Part shown: positions 22,291 to 33,450 of the stretch, one piece after another
Position numbering within the stretch: position 1 is the stretch's first letter
Layout of the letters: every line of letters begins with the position of its first letter
Assembly (NCBI GenBank): GCA_016859345.1
Contig: CM029120.1
Span: 23,407,501-23,471,500 of the forward strand
Direction: 5' to 3'
Length of the DNA stretch: 64,000 nt
Origin: Istiophorus platypterus
Lineage: Eukaryota > Chordata > Actinopteri > Istiophoriformes > Istiophoridae
Position numbers and translations under genes: made by a program
The notes under the pieces: model-generated
The model's database searches: none
What the model was told of the DNA's origin: nothing
What the model saw: only the letters and a program-made list of their open reading frames with translations

Positions 22291-25200
22291 TACCAACAGT
22301 ATTGCTCCTTTGAACACTGCAGGTGGAGCCTGCCCTCTTAATCAACCAATCATTACACTCTCAGAAAGAAAGAAAATAAACGCATTTCTCATATTGTTGA
22401 ACTACTTTGAACAAAATTATGGTGACTCTAAAGTCTGACCAGTGTTTAAAGCAATTTTAAGAAGCATGTTGGATGTTATATAAATAGCCATTTATTGAAT
22501 TTTCTGACTGCATTTGTCTCCAGTTGTATTGCACACATGAATAACCAATCCTGTCATGGCTTTGAAGCACACACACTCAACCACATATTGTACTGACATG
22601 CATGCACACAGACACATACACAGAGAGGATGAATTCTTTCCTGTCTGTCATACAGGCAGACAGTTGACTTGGCCTTTAATAAACTTATAGGATTCAGTAA
22701 AAAATAGCAGTTTCTTGAACAGAGGTTATAATAGTTAATCCTGCTACTGGTTACTTGTATTTAAAGTATTGAAATATCTGGCTCTTTTTTCCAATCAGTA
22801 AAATAAGCTGCTACCTGTATGTTAATTGCACAATGTAATACTGTTAAATATTACTCATTTTATAACTCTGAAGCTGTGGTTGCCTGCAGATGACTTTGAA
22901 ACAGGACCAGAATACATTGTCATTTACAGCTATATGCTTTGTTTTACCTTTTGCACAAATTAATGCAACGCTTTTTGGATATCAATTATTAACTCATATT
23001 TCAGCCGCTTTGCTTTGATACAGACAGTAGAATTTTTATAATGGAGTTCTTCAACTTTTAATTGGTTGTGAAAATAATATGCCATTCTTCCTTGCAAACA
23101 TTTCTGGTAGAGCAGTAGTACATTACAAATGCATGCCCTGAAAAATTGAAATCTTTATTTGCATTTGAGAATAATTAATGAAGGTATGTTTCTCACAAAA
23201 AAAAACATATATATATATACAATATTGCATTGCATTTTACATACTATGCTTCGGTAGATTTTTGGACACCCTTGGATGACCAAAGAAAAATCTGTCTAGC
23301 ATGTATCCAGTAAAACTACCCAAAACAATTCCTGCAAACTCAGTTCTGTATACAGTCATTACGAACCAACAGAAATAAGTATACTACTGCCCACATGCTC
23401 ACAACACAAGTCTCCTTAACAAAAACAAATAGTGAGCATATTATACAAAAGTGGAAGCTCAACTATCATTATTATAATTTATGTTTGAAGCCAATAAAAA
23501 TATTTGCCACTATAACCATTTTTTTATGTGTTAGCTTGGTTTTGGCTCATCAGTTCAAGGTAAGAGCTGCAGCCAATGATTTTTTTGACCATTTGAGAGG
23601 AGCAGAACAATATGTTACCATAACACTGCCTTATTATCATTTCATAAGGCTTTATGTTGAATATTTTATCAAAGTATTCTCTATTTACACATCCAGCAGA
23701 CAGGGAGCAAAATTTTTGGGAGTTGTGTTTCTGGCTCCCTGGTGATATTAAGGCCAATATTCACTCTCTTTTAGCTCTGTTTGTGGTCCCCTCCAAACCC
23801 TGAGGGAAATATCTGGCTCTATGGCTGCTAAATGTACTACTTTGTCCACCAGCTAGTCTTTAACTTTATGTTTCTGAGAGGAAAAAAAGCATTTTCTGTG
23901 GGCTCATCACCAAAAGAAGACCATTCAGAGGATGAAATTTGTTTATTGCTAATATAACACATAATAAGTTGAGCTTTAAATCATTATAACAATACTCATT
24001 AGTCTAGCTTTTTTTCTCTCACTCAACACTAACTGTGTTTTACTTATCAGATTAATTTTCTTAAAAAAAAGGAATGGATTACCCTTGACATATGCCAGTT
24101 TTCCATTGGGTAGTTTTCTAGATACATGGGAAGGTGGTTAATTTAATTCTAATGCTAATGATACTAGAAAAAAAGGCTTTTAGTACAAAATTTCAAAATC
24201 AACCATGAACAGCAACTTGGTAGCATTTAGTTTGATGTCATCAGTGGTTATCTAAATTAAATAGCTGCTGATCCACAAAATCAGGATTCATGTGCATGGG
24301 ATGGATGATAAGAATCCTGCCCCAACTAAAGACTAGGATGGTTCACTTACAAGGTTGGACTGTCAGAACATTTAACCTGAGTCTTTGAGTCAGAAAGAGT
24401 CAGTACTTACCAAAAACCATTAAACACTTGAAGACCTCTTTTGTGACACCCTAAAGACAGAACCACCTCTGAGAGGAAGACTGTAGCACCACAAAATCAA
24501 AACACAACTACGGGGAAGACCATGTTGCCAGACTAAAACAGCATCAACTGGAAAGAGGTCAAATGTAACTGACCAGAAGTCAGTGGATGACCAGAGAATG
24601 AATAAGGAGTACGTTCACATTTGACACTAGAGACTCTTTTTGAACAACCCCAGTATATAAACACCTTTTATCACATGACAGATGTGCGGTACTTAGCTGT
24701 ATTCCATGACAGAAATCATTCTTGCACCGAGACAGGGGTTACAACCCCAAGAGTTATAACCACGTGCTACCATTTGAATAAAAGTTCACATTTAGCTCAC
24801 ATGATAACACAAAAGCAAGTTCCGTTCACTTAATGAAGATTGTGAGCTCTGGTTGAAAATGTTAGGGATCTTTTATCTCAGAAAGGTTGAGATATATTAA
24901 TGGTCTTTTGTCAAAATAAACTTAACTCCAAGTCCACTTACTAGCTTTTTTCAGTGTTTTCAACTGAATCTTACGGTCTTGAGAGAGAAATCAACTCCTT
25001 TGTCATGGGGTTGTCATGTCATTATTTATTGATGATATAATTTCTTTGTTCAGGTATATACGTTCATTTCATATCCACAACCCTATGTGGGTGACAGCCG
25101 TCCACCCTCTACAACAGTACATTTCCCAATCAACTGTCAGACAACCCCCTCATCTGGAATATACCAACATTAGTGCACATGGGATCTTCTGTTTTGAATA

Positions 25201-25449
25201 AAAAATTAACTGAGGGTGGAAAATGACATGTGGCTACATATAATTAACAGCATGTTTATTAGTAGCAGAGCATCATCAAAACTGTATCTAAATTAGTTTT
25301 GATTTAAGGTAATAAATTTAAATTAATCATTTGGAAATAGAAATGATCCTTCATATCGCTCTAGTTGCGTAGCCAGCTCTCCCATGTCTCCACTTTGACT
25401 TTAACTGGCAAGCACAAAATTGAGGGAGATTTGATAACAACAGTTTAGA
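22291..25449. other. Long non-coding stretch, little recognised
   Basis: AT-rich sequence with a short ATAT tract near 23,204-23,219. Frames at 22,157-22,438, 23,395-23,745 and 24,621-24,833 carry no domain. 24,290-24,620 has an even composition that could be an old DNA transposon, but no motif is firm. Confidence 0.5.
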
Positions 25450-26135
25450 ACCTCATAGGACCACTTGCAAGACTCCCCACAGCATGAAGTTGCTTACTGG
25501 GCTTCAGTGTAGGAATGGTAGTAGCCAGGTATGAGCATTGGCTGGTGTTTAGAGTTCTGCCCTTAAAGTTTAGTTTTTGTCTCATCAGACTAGAGAATCT
25601 TTTTCCTCCTTCTCTTACAGTCCTTTAATGCAGTTTTGCCAACTCCAAGCTTTCTGTGAGATGCCTTTTCTCAAAGGTTGCTTCCATCGAGTCACTCTAT
25701 CATAATGGCTGAGGGAGAGCTGCTGAGGTGGTTGTCTGTCCAGCATATTCTCCCATCTTTGTAGTTGACTTCTGAAACTCTGTTAGAGTGACCGTTGGGT
25801 GGTAGTTGACTTTCCTGACCATGGCCCATCTTGTACGGTTACTCAATTTGAGCAGTTGGCCAATTCTAGGTAAAGTCCTGGTAGTTTCATATTTTAACCA
25901 TTTCAGAATTATTGAGGCCACTCTGCTCCTGGAACTCAACTTTAGTTTTATACCCTTGCCCTAATCTATAACTCAGCAGAGAGTTCTTGAGATTTCATTG
26001 CTTAGTTTTTGTGTGGATATGAAGTGTGAGTGCGGGACCCTAAATACACGGTTATTGTATTTGCCTTTCTAGACTTTGCCCAATCAATGCAATTTTTCCA
26101 TAGGTGGACTCTTTGTCTATAAACATAAAAGTGAG
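25450..26135 (-). mobile_element. Tc1-like transposon, family C, N-terminal half, dead
   Basis: The minus frame 25,700-25,939 encodes the DNA-binding half of a Tc1 transposase: ASIILKWLKYETTRTLPRIG (second recognition helix and GRP-like hinge region), NRTRWAMVRKVNYHPTVTLT, and a TTSAALPQPL end. Further minus-strand sequence to about 25,490 reads the segment around the first catalytic region (the SLMRQKLNF-like stretch near 25,575). The DDE C-terminal half is absent. Upstream minus sequence to about 26,130 is the 5' untranslated and terminal part. This is a different family from A, B, D and E. Confidence 0.8.
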
Positions 26136-26649
26136 GATAACACAATGTACTAAAAATATAATTTAAATGTTATAAATGTAGTACAATTAATATATGCGTA
26201 GGAACCTTCTTCATGCATATATACATTTTATTTACACATAACTAGTCTATATTTTTCATGTATGTGAGAGTTAATTCTTGATCTACTTCTGATAAAACAA
26301 AATAAAATAAGTCAACTTACCAGCAGTTTTCATCAGTTGAGGTTGGTAATATGTCTATAGTTTTAATACATTTTGTTGACAATACTTCTGTAACTCATTT
26401 ACCCTCAGTACAATTCTGGATGAAGGTCTTTTATTTCAGGTGGAATATTTTGTTTTTATAGTATTATTTTTACTCAGGTGAAGGATGAGAATACATCTTA
26501 CACCACTGGAAGGCAGATGCCTTTCAATATAATTCGTCTGTATTATGAAACATTAAGAAAAGCACATGAATGATGAGGGTAAAAGTTTCATCTTTGCTGT
26601 GCTACTTCTGGCCCCTTTTTTCTTTTGGGAGGATCAGACAAATGCAGCA
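26136..26649. other. AT-rich non-coding sequence
   Basis: No gene or repeat recognised. Confidence 0.5.
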
Positions 26650-26870
26650 TTATTTCATGGATGCAGACAGGAGGTATGGATGGTAAATAAGTCCCTCTTT
26701 CTCCACCTTGTCACTAACTACCTGCTGGTCCCTGCGCAATGATTAGCAACCTCCCAAAGGTGAGTTAGCAGAGGCAAACTCTAATGAGCTAGGCTCTGTT
26801 ACCCCCCAACGCCCCTCTGAGGACCCAGGGGTGGTGGGATGGTCCCATGAGGGGGTCCGTGGCACCTGTT
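26650..26870. promoter_or_regulatory. Candidate conserved non-coding element
   Basis: Unique block with CGCAATGATTAGCAACCTCC, GGCAAACTCTAATGAGCTAG and a GC-rich tail. TAAT cores in a balanced-composition block without an open frame suggest an enhancer. Inference. Confidence 0.4.
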
Positions 26871-27099
26871 CTCCTTCAGTCCCCCTGTTTTGTCCTTCCT
26901 CTTTTACGTCTGCTCCTTGTCTGTCTTCAACTTATAACTACCACTCCCACTGTTTTTTTTTAATTCCCTAATACTGTTTCATATTTGTCATTAATTATTA
27001 AATGCAGGTAAAAAGAATACATATAGTTGAATGAAAAAAATGCTAAAAGGGTGCATGAGTTACAAAAGGCCATTTGGCTTCTACCAGCCTCTCCCCTCC
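26871..27099. other. Non-coding sequence
   Basis: Pyrimidine-rich then AT-rich; nothing recognised. Confidence 0.5.
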
Positions 27100-27650
27100 T
27101 GTTCCCAAGACTACACTTCCCCCCTATTAATTAGGGTAAATTTTTGTTTACATAACGAACTTCAGTGTCACTGACGACAAACACCTTGGGACACAGTGTT
27201 TGGGGGGGTATAGATGTAGATGTGTGCCACGATGCATTGTGGCTAAGCAAATCATCCTACCCACTGCCTCATGGCATCAAATTCTCAAAAGCCATCAGGA
27301 GGACACGTACTTTGGCATGGCCTTGGAGTTCGGGAGGCCAGAGAGTGGTAAGTGGAGTTTATCCTGCCACCCTAGGGGCAAGAATATGGTTCAAGACAAA
27401 AGTTAAGGACTGTCTAATTAGTCTGTTGACAGCTCTGATAACAAATAAACATAATGGAGGTTTTTGGGAGCTCTCTTGGGTAACGACACCAGAGAAAATC
27501 TAATGGTAAAAGTGCTTCTGCTGTCCACTGAGTCTTCTAATAGTGCTGTGAGTCAGAGAGGCCCAGAGCAGTACCTCCAGACCTTGCCTAGGGGTTCATC
27601 ATCAAGTCCATCTGTTCATCACATCTCCTTTATTCATAATATCATTGACA
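27100..27650. promoter_or_regulatory. Unique block, candidate regulatory element with exon-like segment
   Basis: Balanced-composition unique sequence (ATTAATTAGGGTAAATTTTTG near 27,128; CCACGATGCATTGTGGC palindrome-like motif near 27,226-27,242). A strong donor-like GTAAGT follows 27,347 after a short protein-like frame (EDTYFGMALEFGRPES), but the upstream acceptor is weak, so no exon is called. Conservation not testable here. Confidence 0.3.
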
Positions 27651-28093
27651 CTTGACTCAGTTAAATTTAGCATATTCTTGTACTATACTTTTTGAGATGA
27701 AAACAAAGGATTAAGTCATATAAATGTACATTCAAACTAAATTATGGCTTTTACATACTGCCATAATATTTATAGTTCACCTTATATATTTCAAGCTCTT
27801 ACATATCAATCTATATGTTAGGAATGTGAAAATAATTCTAAAAAAAAAAAAAAAAAACATGGATGGAACCTGGCACAAAACTGAACTTACTGAATTTGAA
27901 ATTTGAGTTTGGCTCTGTAGCCCATTAAAATCTGAAATAGAGTTCCCAGCAGCTGCACTTTGGTCTCAATGACAACACCACATATTTTAAGATAATAATG
28001 CGCTAATTCATATTTTTATATGAACACTGTGTCAAATGACTACTATATGTGTAATGCAAAAAGTGCTGCTTGTAGTAACAAACCCACACAGAA
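27651..28093. other. AT-rich non-coding sequence
   Basis: Poly-A run at about 27,840-27,857; nothing else recognised. Confidence 0.55.
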
Positions 28094-28121
28094 TTATCAC
28101 CAACTGTACAGTTGGTGATAA
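28094..28121. repeat. Perfect 28-base palindrome
   Basis: Every base from 28,094 to 28,107 pairs with 28,121 back to 28,108 (half-site TTATCACCAACTGT), with no loop. Such a long perfect palindrome can be a cruciform, a dyad binding site or the collapsed core of a small palindromic DNA transposon. Confidence 0.9.
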
Positions 28122-28292
28122 GTCATAAGACACATAAATTTTCCTCAGTAGTTAGTAGAAACCAAAAACATGGCCAAAAGAGAGTGAATAATGAACTTAG
28201 ATTAGTCAGGTGGACAGAAACAGAACTCAAAATGAATGCATTGCTTTTTGTCTGCAGGATATGTATTTAGGCAGCTGTGGGGAACCCTTTAC

Positions 28293-28320
28293 AGACAACT
28301 GACCCAATGGTCAGTTGTCT
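28293..28320. repeat. 12-base stem, 4-base loop hairpin
   Basis: AGACAACTGACC (28,293-28,304) and GGTCAGTTGTCT (28,309-28,320) pair perfectly around CAAT. It lies in a balanced-composition, possibly regulatory stretch about 170 bases from the perfect palindrome. The stem is too short for a typical microRNA precursor. Confidence 0.85.
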
Positions 28321-29479
28321 CTTGCCAGTGAAATAATCCTCAGTCATCACTCCACTAAAGCTATTCTAGTTGATTAACAAATCAAAGAAGTGTGTGGTGA
28401 TTCTGAGGCCTGGAACCACACTAAAACCAACACTTTAGCCAGATTATCTGAACCATTTTATTTTGAGGTAAATATGAACATTAGTGTACTCAAATCCCTC
28501 ACTGATAATCCCTGCTTGGTCATTGTGAGAAGAATTGTGGTAAGAACTGCAGGTCAAAACTGAAGCAGGAATTTATTCTATAAACTGTGATGTATGACAA
28601 CAAAGTACTGTTTTGGTATTAATTTAACCCCTCACCTCTTTTTTTTTTGCTTTAAAATTTTTTTTGGTTCATCTGGGCTTTTGTTTAATTTGCTTCATTT
28701 GCTCTTGTTTCTTTCTCTATAACTTCCTTCTTTTGACTCGGTTACACATCCAGATCATAGTAATTCAACTAGATGAGTCAATTTTATCATGACTCATACC
28801 AATAGTTGTTGTAATTAACTAGAATTATCCTTTAAATTACACCACTGAAGTTGGGTGAATTTGGAATGGATGTACATTTTGCTTGCATTTGTTAATGGTG
28901 AGTCCAGTTTTCTTTATATAGTTCTAAGTTCTCCTTGTCATCCAACCCTCCAAGTAATAATAATGATGAGTTTGGCCACTTTCAGCTTCCCACTTAAATA
29001 GCGTAGCATTTCTAGTGCGTGCATTGTGTGCTAATGGTATGCAAACAACATCAAAATTAATTTTATGCATAATGTGAAGTAATACTGTGTTGAACAGTAA
29101 CAGCAGGCCATAAAGGTAAACACCACATACTGGTAATTCCCATCTGAAAGCTTTATCATATATAATCTCTGTCTTTCTTTCTTTTTTTCTTTTGTCTCTT
29201 TCTCTAGTAATCTGGGTCGCTATTAATTGTTCAGTCATATCACATAAAGTGAAATGACCAGAAATTTTTTTTTTCCATAATATGTTTATTAATTGTCTGA
29301 ATGAGTTGTTGATTAAAAAAAGAAAATTGAAAATAAAAGCTCTGGCATGATAAGGCTCTGAAGTGACCAGTGGCCTTCTTGAGATGTTGGGCTCTGTAGT
29401 GTTGTGGCGTTTGGGAACACAGCACATCTTATAAAAGGGCAAGTGCTTGCCAGTCAGACGTCCATCAAGGCTAAACCCC
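28321..29479. other. Non-coding sequence
   Basis: The long minus frame at 28,924-29,442 (172 residues) shows no domain, is rich in rare and charged runs and spans AT-rich DNA; I regard it as chance. No repeat recognised. Confidence 0.5.
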
Positions 29480-29890
29480 AGTGGGCCAGCGTGGGGCCAT
29501 AATCCCTGGAAGTGTCCCTATGGTTCTTGCCCTACCTCTCTTATTCTCTCCTTCCTCCCCTCTACTCCTCCCTTCCCTTCATACTGTTGTTTTCCTCATC
29601 TCCTCCCCAGGTAGGAGGTGTTTGGACCACGCAGTGTGACCCGGCTGCCAGGGGAGGGATCCTGGGAGGGGCACCGGGGCCACAGGTGAGGCCTGAGCTC
29701 AATCTCCCCCCCTGCATCACGCTTTCCCCTCCACCTCCCCTGGGTGCCAACTTCACCAACCCTCCTCCTCCCATGCCCAGCAGGCCAATCAAGCCATATC
29801 TATGTGCAATGCAACCTGGGGACCAGGGAGATGGAGGCAGGGAGGAGGGTAATAGTGCAGCAAGCAGGCCGAAGCCCCATGTGTACCTCC
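29480..29890. promoter_or_regulatory. GC-rich unique block around candidate exon
   Basis: A pyrimidine tract (29,530-29,608), a GC-rich core and C-rich sequence (29,690-29,780) contrast sharply with flanks. The overlapping long frames on both strands (123-130 residues) owe their length to GC/CT bias. The block probably acts as splicing and/or regulatory sequence for the segment at 29,611. Confidence 0.35.
29611..29685 (+). CDS. Candidate 75-nt symmetric host exon
   Basis: A long, almost uninterrupted polypyrimidine tract ends in TCCTCCCCAG at 29,610, an excellent acceptor. Seventy-five bases later CACAG|GTGAGG at 29,685 is an excellent donor. The segment is exactly 25 codons and only one of its three frames is open, starting VGGVWTTQCDPAARGG and ending GAPGPQ. 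Phase-0 symmetric cassettes of this size are common in alternatively spliced vertebrate genes. I do not recognise the peptide. No flanking exon was found in the window, which fits a large intron. A chance pairing of signals in a GC-rich block remains possible. Confidence 0.35.
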
Positions 29891-29899
29891 TGTCCCTCT

Positions 29900-30370
29900 G
29901 AAACCCTCCCAGGATCTGTGTCATCATCACCACAACGTTTAATTACCTCACTCATCTTCATTAATTCATGGGGCTTCTTTATGCCCTGCAGGCCAGAGAT
30001 AGCTAGAGAAGGTGAAAGGGAGGGAGGGATGGGGACAGAGGTGGAGGCAGACAACAACAACAACAGTGCCACCAAGCACAGCAAAAACAACACCCCCAGC
30101 AGCTGGAGCTCAGCACTGATAGCAGCAGCTTGGTGACCCTGGTGTCCCTCAGGGCACCCTTGAAGGACCTGCACAGGAGTCTTTTTGTCAGTTGAGGGCC
30201 GGGAGGGTCAGTTTTGGCCATACCAGGCCCTCTAAGCCCTGGAGACTGAGGAAAACAAATCCCCACAGTCTGGCCAGAAAGCACCTCTGAGATCGAACAC
30301 TTAACAGGCTCTATTGATTTAAAGGCACTAAGGGCCATTCCCTGGACAAAGTGAGATTAGATGCTCAGAC
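29900..30370. promoter_or_regulatory. Candidate conserved non-coding element cluster
   Basis: Two motif-dense blocks: 29,915-30,000 (CAACGTTTAATTACCTCACTC then CATTAATTCATGGGGCTTC; TAATTA cores) and 30,265-30,350 (CACCTCTGAGATCGAACAC, TTGATTTAAAGGCACTAAGG). They lie in unique sequence without a supported open frame, immediately downstream of the exon candidate. Typical of developmental enhancers in appearance; not verified. Confidence 0.45.
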
Positions 30371-30984
30371 ACTGCTGTGACTTGGATAAGGGAGATAATA
30401 AATAAAAATTAAAAAGTATAGCTTGTGAAAATATAAGTAATCAAAAAATATTCTTTAGCAAGTGTTGTGATTGCTCTTACTTATTTATTCTGCAATTTTG
30501 TTAATTTTCTTTTCTAAATAAAACCCAACGGTGTATGACAATGCTTTGAAAATCTGAGTTTAAACCCTCATACAGCATTATATATCATAATATAAGTTAC
30601 AGGATATTTGTTTTTTTAATGACAGGTTTCTTTGTGTTGTGACACCTGCTGTGTTGAGGTGGTTTAGCAGTTCAATATGCACATGGCTAAGATCTTTTAT
30701 GACTGTTTTCAGTGCATGCAGAGTTCTCCTGCTATCCTCTAAATACCTCCAAATTACGACTACTCATTTTATTCAACTTCCATTATACTCAGCTCAACCT
30801 TTTTTGACCAACTGAAACATTACACTAGAAGAGGAGAGTCATCGCTTATACTGGCAGAAACAAAGAAAAAAGCAACTTCATCCAACGAGAAAAGAATGTT
30901 AGTAGGTGTGTTTTTATTTCTATTGTTTCATATTTGGTTTAAAAATATATAAAATTAACCATTTAGCTGCTGCACTCATTTTGT
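30371..30984. other. AT-rich non-coding sequence
   Basis: No gene or repeat recognised. Confidence 0.55.
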
Positions 30985-31525
30985 TTACATGATCCCTCAT
31001 TTTCAGAAGCTCAAAAATAATTGGATAATCAACAATTGATCAGTTCAATTGCCAGGTGTGGCCTGTTTCTGTGGTATTTCATGACAAAATTGTTCTAGAG
31101 TTGATTCAAGGAACTGAATTTGCATCAGTGGCTGTTCATTGGACACTCTCAATATGTGGTCCAAAGAGGTGTAATGCAAATGAAGGAGTCCATCATTAGA
31201 CTGAAAAACCAAAATAATCCTATCAGACAGATGGCAGAAACTTTAAGATTGGCCAAAATAACATTTTGGTACATTCATAAAAGAAGGAATGCACTGGTAA
31301 GCTCAGCAGCAACAAAAGGCCTAGAAGACCACAGCAGAAAACTAAAGTTGAATTCTTTCCATGGTGAAAAAAAACAAAAAACAAAAAACAAAAACATTCA
31401 CAACATTTAACGAGGTCAGGAACACTTTTGTTGAGTTAGGGGTATCATTGTCAAAATCTACCATGAAATGCCTAGATGAATGAAAATACAGAGGTTTTAC
31501 CACATGGCACAGTTGGGAGTTACTT
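30985..31525 (+). mobile_element. Tc1-like transposon, family A, N-terminal half, dead
   Basis: The plus frame at 31,120-31,410 contains the DNA-binding part of the transposase: MKESIIRLKNQNNPIRQMAE followed by TLRLAKITFWYIHKRR, a helix-turn-helix. Downstream SLSKSTMKCLDE and KYRGFTTWHS (31,450-31,515) carry on to the second DNA-binding region. Upstream 30,998-31,115 matches the non-coding part of the same family (also at 47,690). The DDE catalytic half is absent; it is complementary in content to the copy at 6,183. Confidence 0.8.
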
Positions 31526-32344
31526 GCTGTGGGTTAAACGCTGATGTCTCGGAAAAGTCTTATAATCCTATGAGGGGTGGGCAATGAGATGGCATGGAGC
31601 TGAAAAATAAAATTAAAATGTAGTTCATTCATACACGTTTATAGTGTTTTGTTTTTTTGCCAATTAATAGTTGAAAAACTTTGATTAGTTACATAGTATG
31701 TGATAAACCTACTTTTACAATACTTTGTTCTTCACACTTCATTTTGGTTGCTAAAATGGTCTTAAATTCAATTCAAGGTATATTGTACTTTAAAAAGTCA
31801 GCAATGTGAATTTCTGGAGCCTGCAAGAGATATGTTGCGAAAGCTTAAGTACTGACCTGATCATTTTTGATATAGTATTGTGCCACATTTCCAACAATAA
31901 AATCCTGACAGAAAGAAGAGAAGCGTCTCTATTTTTTTGGTTGCTGAGGGGACAAGCAACTCTTGGAACTAGTTACCATAGTGGTACTTGATTTTTTTCT
32001 TTTGATATGATAATGGGATTTTAGTTTATAAAACTATTCATAAGGTGAAGCACAGACATAAGAAATGCAGGGAGAAGTTATAGCACTAAAACAGGCTCTT
32101 TAAGCGACTCTTCAAACAAGCTTGTGCAGGGAGGTTACAACAACCTAGTTGGGTTTTATTGTTAGGCAACCTCTAGTGGCTGTAGTAATTATGACTGGAG
32201 CAAAGAAGGACGTCAGGCGATGGAAAATAAAGACTGACAAAGTCCAAATTAGGAGTACATTTAGAATGATGTCAACAAAACAAAGGACTTTGACATGGGA
32301 GACTACTGTTCATTACCCTTGTGAAACCATGATACCAGAGCAGC
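31526..32344. other. Non-coding sequence
   Basis: No certain feature. 32,160-32,220 (GCAACCTCTAGTGGCTGTAG, then GCAAAGAAGGACGTCAGGCG) looks like part of an interspersed repeat but cannot be classified. Confidence 0.45.
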
Positions 32345-33450
32345 CCATCTTTTATAGAGGAAAGTAAAAACAACACTAGGTCTCTGACAAAATTCCTCAC
32401 CTCCTGCTCACAACCAGCACCAATTTATCTTCAAACTATAGGTACTTTAGAAGCTATTGCAAAACCTGAAAAAAACAAAATTGTTTTTCTCTCGTCAGCC
32501 TTCAATGACTTCTATGATTTCTTCATCTAAAATATCACCACCTCTTACCCTGTACTGGTACCAATTTATCTTCAAACAGAGGAACCTTAGAAAATGCTGT
32601 AGAATCTGATATATACTTAACACAGTTTATCTCCCATCAACCTTCACCAGCCAGCTTGATTTCTTAATCTAACCACCAACTTGTCTCTTAGGTTTAGACT
32701 TGTCTATATGTTGGTTATAATATAAAGCTTATACTCAGGGCTGGCTCAGGTTCAGCTTGAACCGTCCCCTAGTTATGCTGCCATAGGCCTTGACTGCCTG
32801 GGGACTTCCCATGATGCAAAAAGCTCCTCTTCTCCTTTCTATCTCTGTCTTTTCACATTCATATCCCATCAATGCTCATTTCTAGCCTGACTTCGCTTTC
32901 CTGTAATTTGGTGCTTTCTTGTCTCTCTCCTTTCTGATCCATTTTGTTTTTTTGAAGGTTTTTCTGCCTCTAATGCTGCAGAGCCCGGATCTATGACTAT
33001 AGACCACCTAATGTCATGATCCCGATCAACAGCCAATACTTCTATTATTATTATGATTATTATTATTATTAGTAGTAGTAGTAGTAGTAATGTCCGAATT
33101 AGCCCCATTATTATAATTAATAGTTTTATTATTTGTCTCATTATTACTATACATCATACATATGTGGTCAATTTATTGTGCTACGTGTCATGTGCCCCCC
33201 CCCCCACTTCAACCCAACCAGTTGAGGCAGACAGCTGCCCACCATCAGCCATGTTGTGTTCAGTGTCTGCCTGTTAAGAGGATTTTTTTTTCGATGCCTC
33301 TGTTGCTCAGTGCTTGATATTTGGGGAATGTTGGGTCCCTGTAAATATAACTATAATGTGTACGGTCTAAACTTGCTCTATAAGAAAAGTGTCCTGAGAT
33401 TACTTCATTTATGATATAGTGCTGTACAAATAAAACTGAACTGAATTTGT
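32345..33450 (+). mobile_element. L2-clade LINE 3' part, with internal duplication and deletion
   Basis: Plus-strand L2 linker sequence (ACCAGCACCAATTTATCTTC) occurs twice, at about 32,405 and 32,560, so a roughly 160-base segment is duplicated. After a deletion of the whole RT, the C-terminal KAYTQGWLRFSLN block (32,727-32,763) and untranslated region follow, with an ATT/TAG trinucleotide tract (33,044-33,089) and the tail AAAACTGAACTGAATT at about 33,430-33,450. No intact frame. Confidence 0.75.
33044..33089. repeat. (ATT)n(AGT)n trinucleotide tract
   Basis: Simple repeat in the 3' untranslated part of the L2 copy; other L2 copies carry the same ATT-rich tract (39,733; 41,585). Confidence 0.9.

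Noticed and set aside
24290..24620. Possible additional DNA transposon
   Set aside because: Even composition suggested it, but no terminal repeat, HTH or DDE motif could be read on either strand.
28293..28320. microRNA precursor
   Set aside because: The stem is only 12 pairs and does not extend beyond the ends; too short for a Dicer substrate.
28924..29442. 172-residue minus-strand frame
   Set aside because: No domain, signal or repeat pattern; low-complexity charged run and AT-rich codons. No splice or promoter context was found. Treated as chance.
29562..30338. Overlapping 111-130 residue frames on both strands in the GC-rich block
   Set aside because: GC and pyrimidine bias removes stop codons; sequences are Pro/Gly/Ser-rich without domains. 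Only the 75-base exon-like segment has splice support.
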